From positions 1-30,766 of IMG/VR virus record IMGVR_UViG_3300032213_001925: a DNA stretch of 30,766 bases; one strand, given 5' to 3'. The translations under genes and the position numbers were made by a program. Within the stretch, counting starts at the first letter, position 1. Each line of letters begins with the position of its first letter. Below are positions 29,802 to 30,766 of this stretch, piece after piece. The stretch comes from a virus. The notes beneath the pieces were generated by a model. That model was not told the DNA's origin. It did not search any database and worked only from the letters and a program-made list of their open reading frames with translations.

Positions 29802-30352
29802 AGCGCCTCCATCTGATGCCGGATCTTTGTTTTCAGCGTTTCGATCCGTGTTTTCAACCGCGGCTGCAGTTCGGCTTCACTCAGTCCGGCAACCTGTCCC
29901 GGAAGGTCAGACACCATGGCATCCAGCTCGGAACACCAAATGCTCGCAATGCGAATGCCTTGCTCGCGGACGGTTTCCACGCAAATCACTTCGCCTTTTT
30001 CCCGTTTAATAATCAGTTCAAGACGCTCAACCTCACGTTCCAATTTTTGCTTGCGTGCGGCATTGATGTCTGACGGCGTGGCCTCTTTTGTTTTAGTGTC
30101 ACGCCATTTTTGAATTCCCTCAATTGTGGTCCAAGGCAACCCAGCTTTTGCCATTGCGCGCTTCCATTTAAGGGCGCCAGGTCGTGAAATTTCAAAATGC
30201 GCAGCAACATGCTCAAGCGTTAACTCTGGCAAAGTGCCAGCTTCAAACGCGGCAACCATGGCTTGCTCTGCGCGGCTAATTGTTTTGCCGGCCTTAAGTT
30301 TAGCAAGGATGTTTTTAACCTGAGCTTTTGAGACTTGTTCGGTGAGGCTCAT
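29798..30352 (-). CDS. terS: Terminase small subunit (184 aa)
   Basis: The N-terminal half carries a helix-turn-helix (LTLEHVAAHFEISRPGALKW, about 44-63) suited to binding cos. A Lys/Glu-rich coiled coil (LEREVERLELIIKREKGEVI) follows for oligomerisation, and the C-terminus (RLKTRIETLKTKIRHQME) is charged. It is paired with terL by ATGA. Its start overlaps a TGA that belonged to a lost methyltransferase frame (ATGA), showing how the operon was coupled before that gene was deleted. Confidence 0.8.
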   Translation of the reverse strand: MSLTEQVSKAQVKNILAKLKAGKTISRAEQAMVAAFEAGTLPELTLEHVAAHFEISRPGALKWKRAMAKAGLPWTTIEGIQKWRDTKTKEATPSDINAARKQKLEREVERLELIIKREKGEVICVETVREQGIRIASIWCSELDAMVSDLPGQVAGLSEAELQPRLKTRIETLKTKIRHQMEAL

Positions 30353-30429
30353 ATTTTAACATTCATTTCATTAAATGTTTTTCCCGTTTTTGTATTGATT
30401 GCATTTTTTCCTGTAAAATCTTGCCAACG
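30349..30429 (-). pseudogene. C-terminal remnant of a ParB-domain DNA methyltransferase
   Basis: In the +2 frame relative to the ParB-like gene, from 30429, the sequence reads RWQDFTGKNAINTKTGKTFN and then EMNVKI before TGA at 30349. An RW-x-FTGK-x-A-x5-TGKTFxE ending is a well-known C-terminus of N4/N6 DNA methyltransferases that carry an N-terminal ParB-like domain. It follows the ParB domain without the catalytic middle and out of frame, so an internal deletion removed the methyltransferase. The TGA still overlaps the terS start as ATGA. Confidence 0.7.
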
Positions 30430-30683
30430 CGCCGCTGAATATCAGTTAGGTGCGTTAACCGGATGCACGGAACGTTTTGAATCCCTAATTTCCGCGCCGC
30501 TAAAACTCTGCCATGCCCGGCAATAATTCCATTTTCGCCATCAATCAAAACCGGAGCGTTAAAGCCAAATTCTCGAATTGACGCCGCAATCTGAGCCACT
30601 TGCGCATCGCTGTGCAATTTTGCGTTGCGTGCGTACGGAATTAACGCGTCAAGGTTAACGTGCTCGAGCTTTTTATCTGTCAT
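30363..30683 (-). CDS. ParB-like nuclease-domain protein, N-terminal stub of a deleted methyltransferase (106 aa)
   Basis: Residues 1-80 match the ParB/Srx-like domain found before phage DNA methyltransferases: LIPYARNAKLHSDAQVAQIA, NAPVLIDGENGIIAGHGRVL and ARKLGIQNVPCIRLTHLTD. The GENGIIAGHGR motif is the conserved core. In intact relatives the sequence goes on to a linker and a methyltransferase domain. Here it breaks after DIQRR and ends with an unrelated lysine-rich tail in a shifted frame. The stub may still be made and fold, but methylation activity is absent. The leader before the ATG (TTGCAACG) has no Shine-Dalgarno sequence. Confidence 0.82.
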   Translation of the reverse strand: MTDKKLEHVNLDALIPYARNAKLHSDAQVAQIAASIREFGFNAPVLIDGENGIIAGHGRVLAARKLGIQNVPCIRLTHLTDIQRRVGKILQEKMQSIQKREKHLMK

Positions 30684-30766
30684 CGTTGCAATTTTGCAGC
30701 TTTTAGATTGTTAACCAGTCAGAATTTTAAAAATTCACAAAATTTGAAGAGGCTGACGGCAAAAAC
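30684..30766 (-). promoter_or_regulatory. A/T-rich gap before the packaging operon: probable cos-side control region
   Basis: No gene is seen here. The gap contains a perfect inverted repeat, GAATTTT and AAAATTC around one base (30722-30736), and further A/T-rich sequence up to the terminal repeat. The late promoter, and any terminase-binding or bending sites, should lie here because the packaging genes follow. I see no convincing -35/-10 pair. TTGTGA on the minus strand around 30736-30741 is a weak -35 candidate. Confidence 0.4.
30753..30766. repeat. 14-bp terminal direct repeat, right copy
   Basis: CTGACGGCAAAAAC at the right end equals bases 1-14. Joined once, the molecule is about 30,752 bp, and the early-arm genes run through the junction towards the terminase operon in the same direction. 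Confidence 0.8.

Noticed and set aside
1-30766. tRNA or other structural RNA genes
   Set aside because: No cloverleaf with GTTCGA-type T-arm was noticed in the gaps, and nearly all sequence is coding. A dedicated tRNA scan was not possible here.

Overview
The window looks like one complete genome of a tailed, lambda-type (siphovirus-like) double-stranded DNA phage, closed on itself. The first 14 bases (CTGACGGCAAAAAC) recur exactly as the last 14, so the contig circularises to about 30,752 bp. Every convincing gene is on the minus strand and most neighbours overlap by ATGA or TAATG/TGATG, so the genome is read as one or a few long polycistrons. I see no integrase, excisionase, repressor, tRNA gene, rRNA gene, CRISPR array or bacterial flanking gene. 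That points to a virulent phage, although a lysogeny gene could hide among the unknown small genes. The host is not determined. Most start codons follow A/T-rich leaders with weak or no Shine-Dalgarno sequence.

Layout, read in the direction of transcription (high to low coordinates). Packaging and head (30.7-23.4 kb): a ParB-domain gene that carries the scar of a lost DNA methyltransferase, small and large terminase (lambda gpA type), a gpW-like joining protein, a lambda-B-type portal, an S49 head protease, a coiled-coil scaffold candidate, the major capsid protein and head-tail joining proteins. Tail (23.4-11.3 kb): two tandem tail-tube-like paralogues, a tail assembly chaperone pair joined by a canonical -1 slippery site (GGGAAAC), a short tape measure protein, five small tail-tip proteins of unknown type, and a 1668-residue fibre with a collagen-like stem, DHxH repeats, a beta-helix-like middle and a glycine-rich tip. 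Lysis (11.3-9.7 kb): a holin, three further small membrane proteins (one of only 27 residues) and a lysozyme, closed by a terminator-like hairpin.

Early/replication arm (9.6 kb to base 44): small basic proteins, a RecT-type annealing protein, a DUF669 protein with an SSB-like acidic tail, a MazG-like pyrophosphohydrolase, an SF2 helicase, ThyX thymidylate synthase, a VRR-NUC nuclease and a Toprim/VirE-type primase-helicase. Just downstream of the primase lies an A/T-rich gap (764-953) with two families of short repeats and a perfect A/T palindrome, the best candidate for the replication origin. The arm ends with three small unknown genes and a terminator-like hairpin next to the probable cos region.

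The genes form a coherent lytic programme: dTMP supply and nucleotide clean-up (ThyX, MazG), primase-driven replication with RecT/SSB recombination, cos-type packaging, a siphovirus tail and holin-lysozyme lysis. The most notable observations are the methyltransferase deletion scar beside the terminase, the GGGAAAC frameshift site, the repeat-rich putative origin, and a ThyX cassette flanked by a 41-bp direct repeat that leaves a truncated gene copy.
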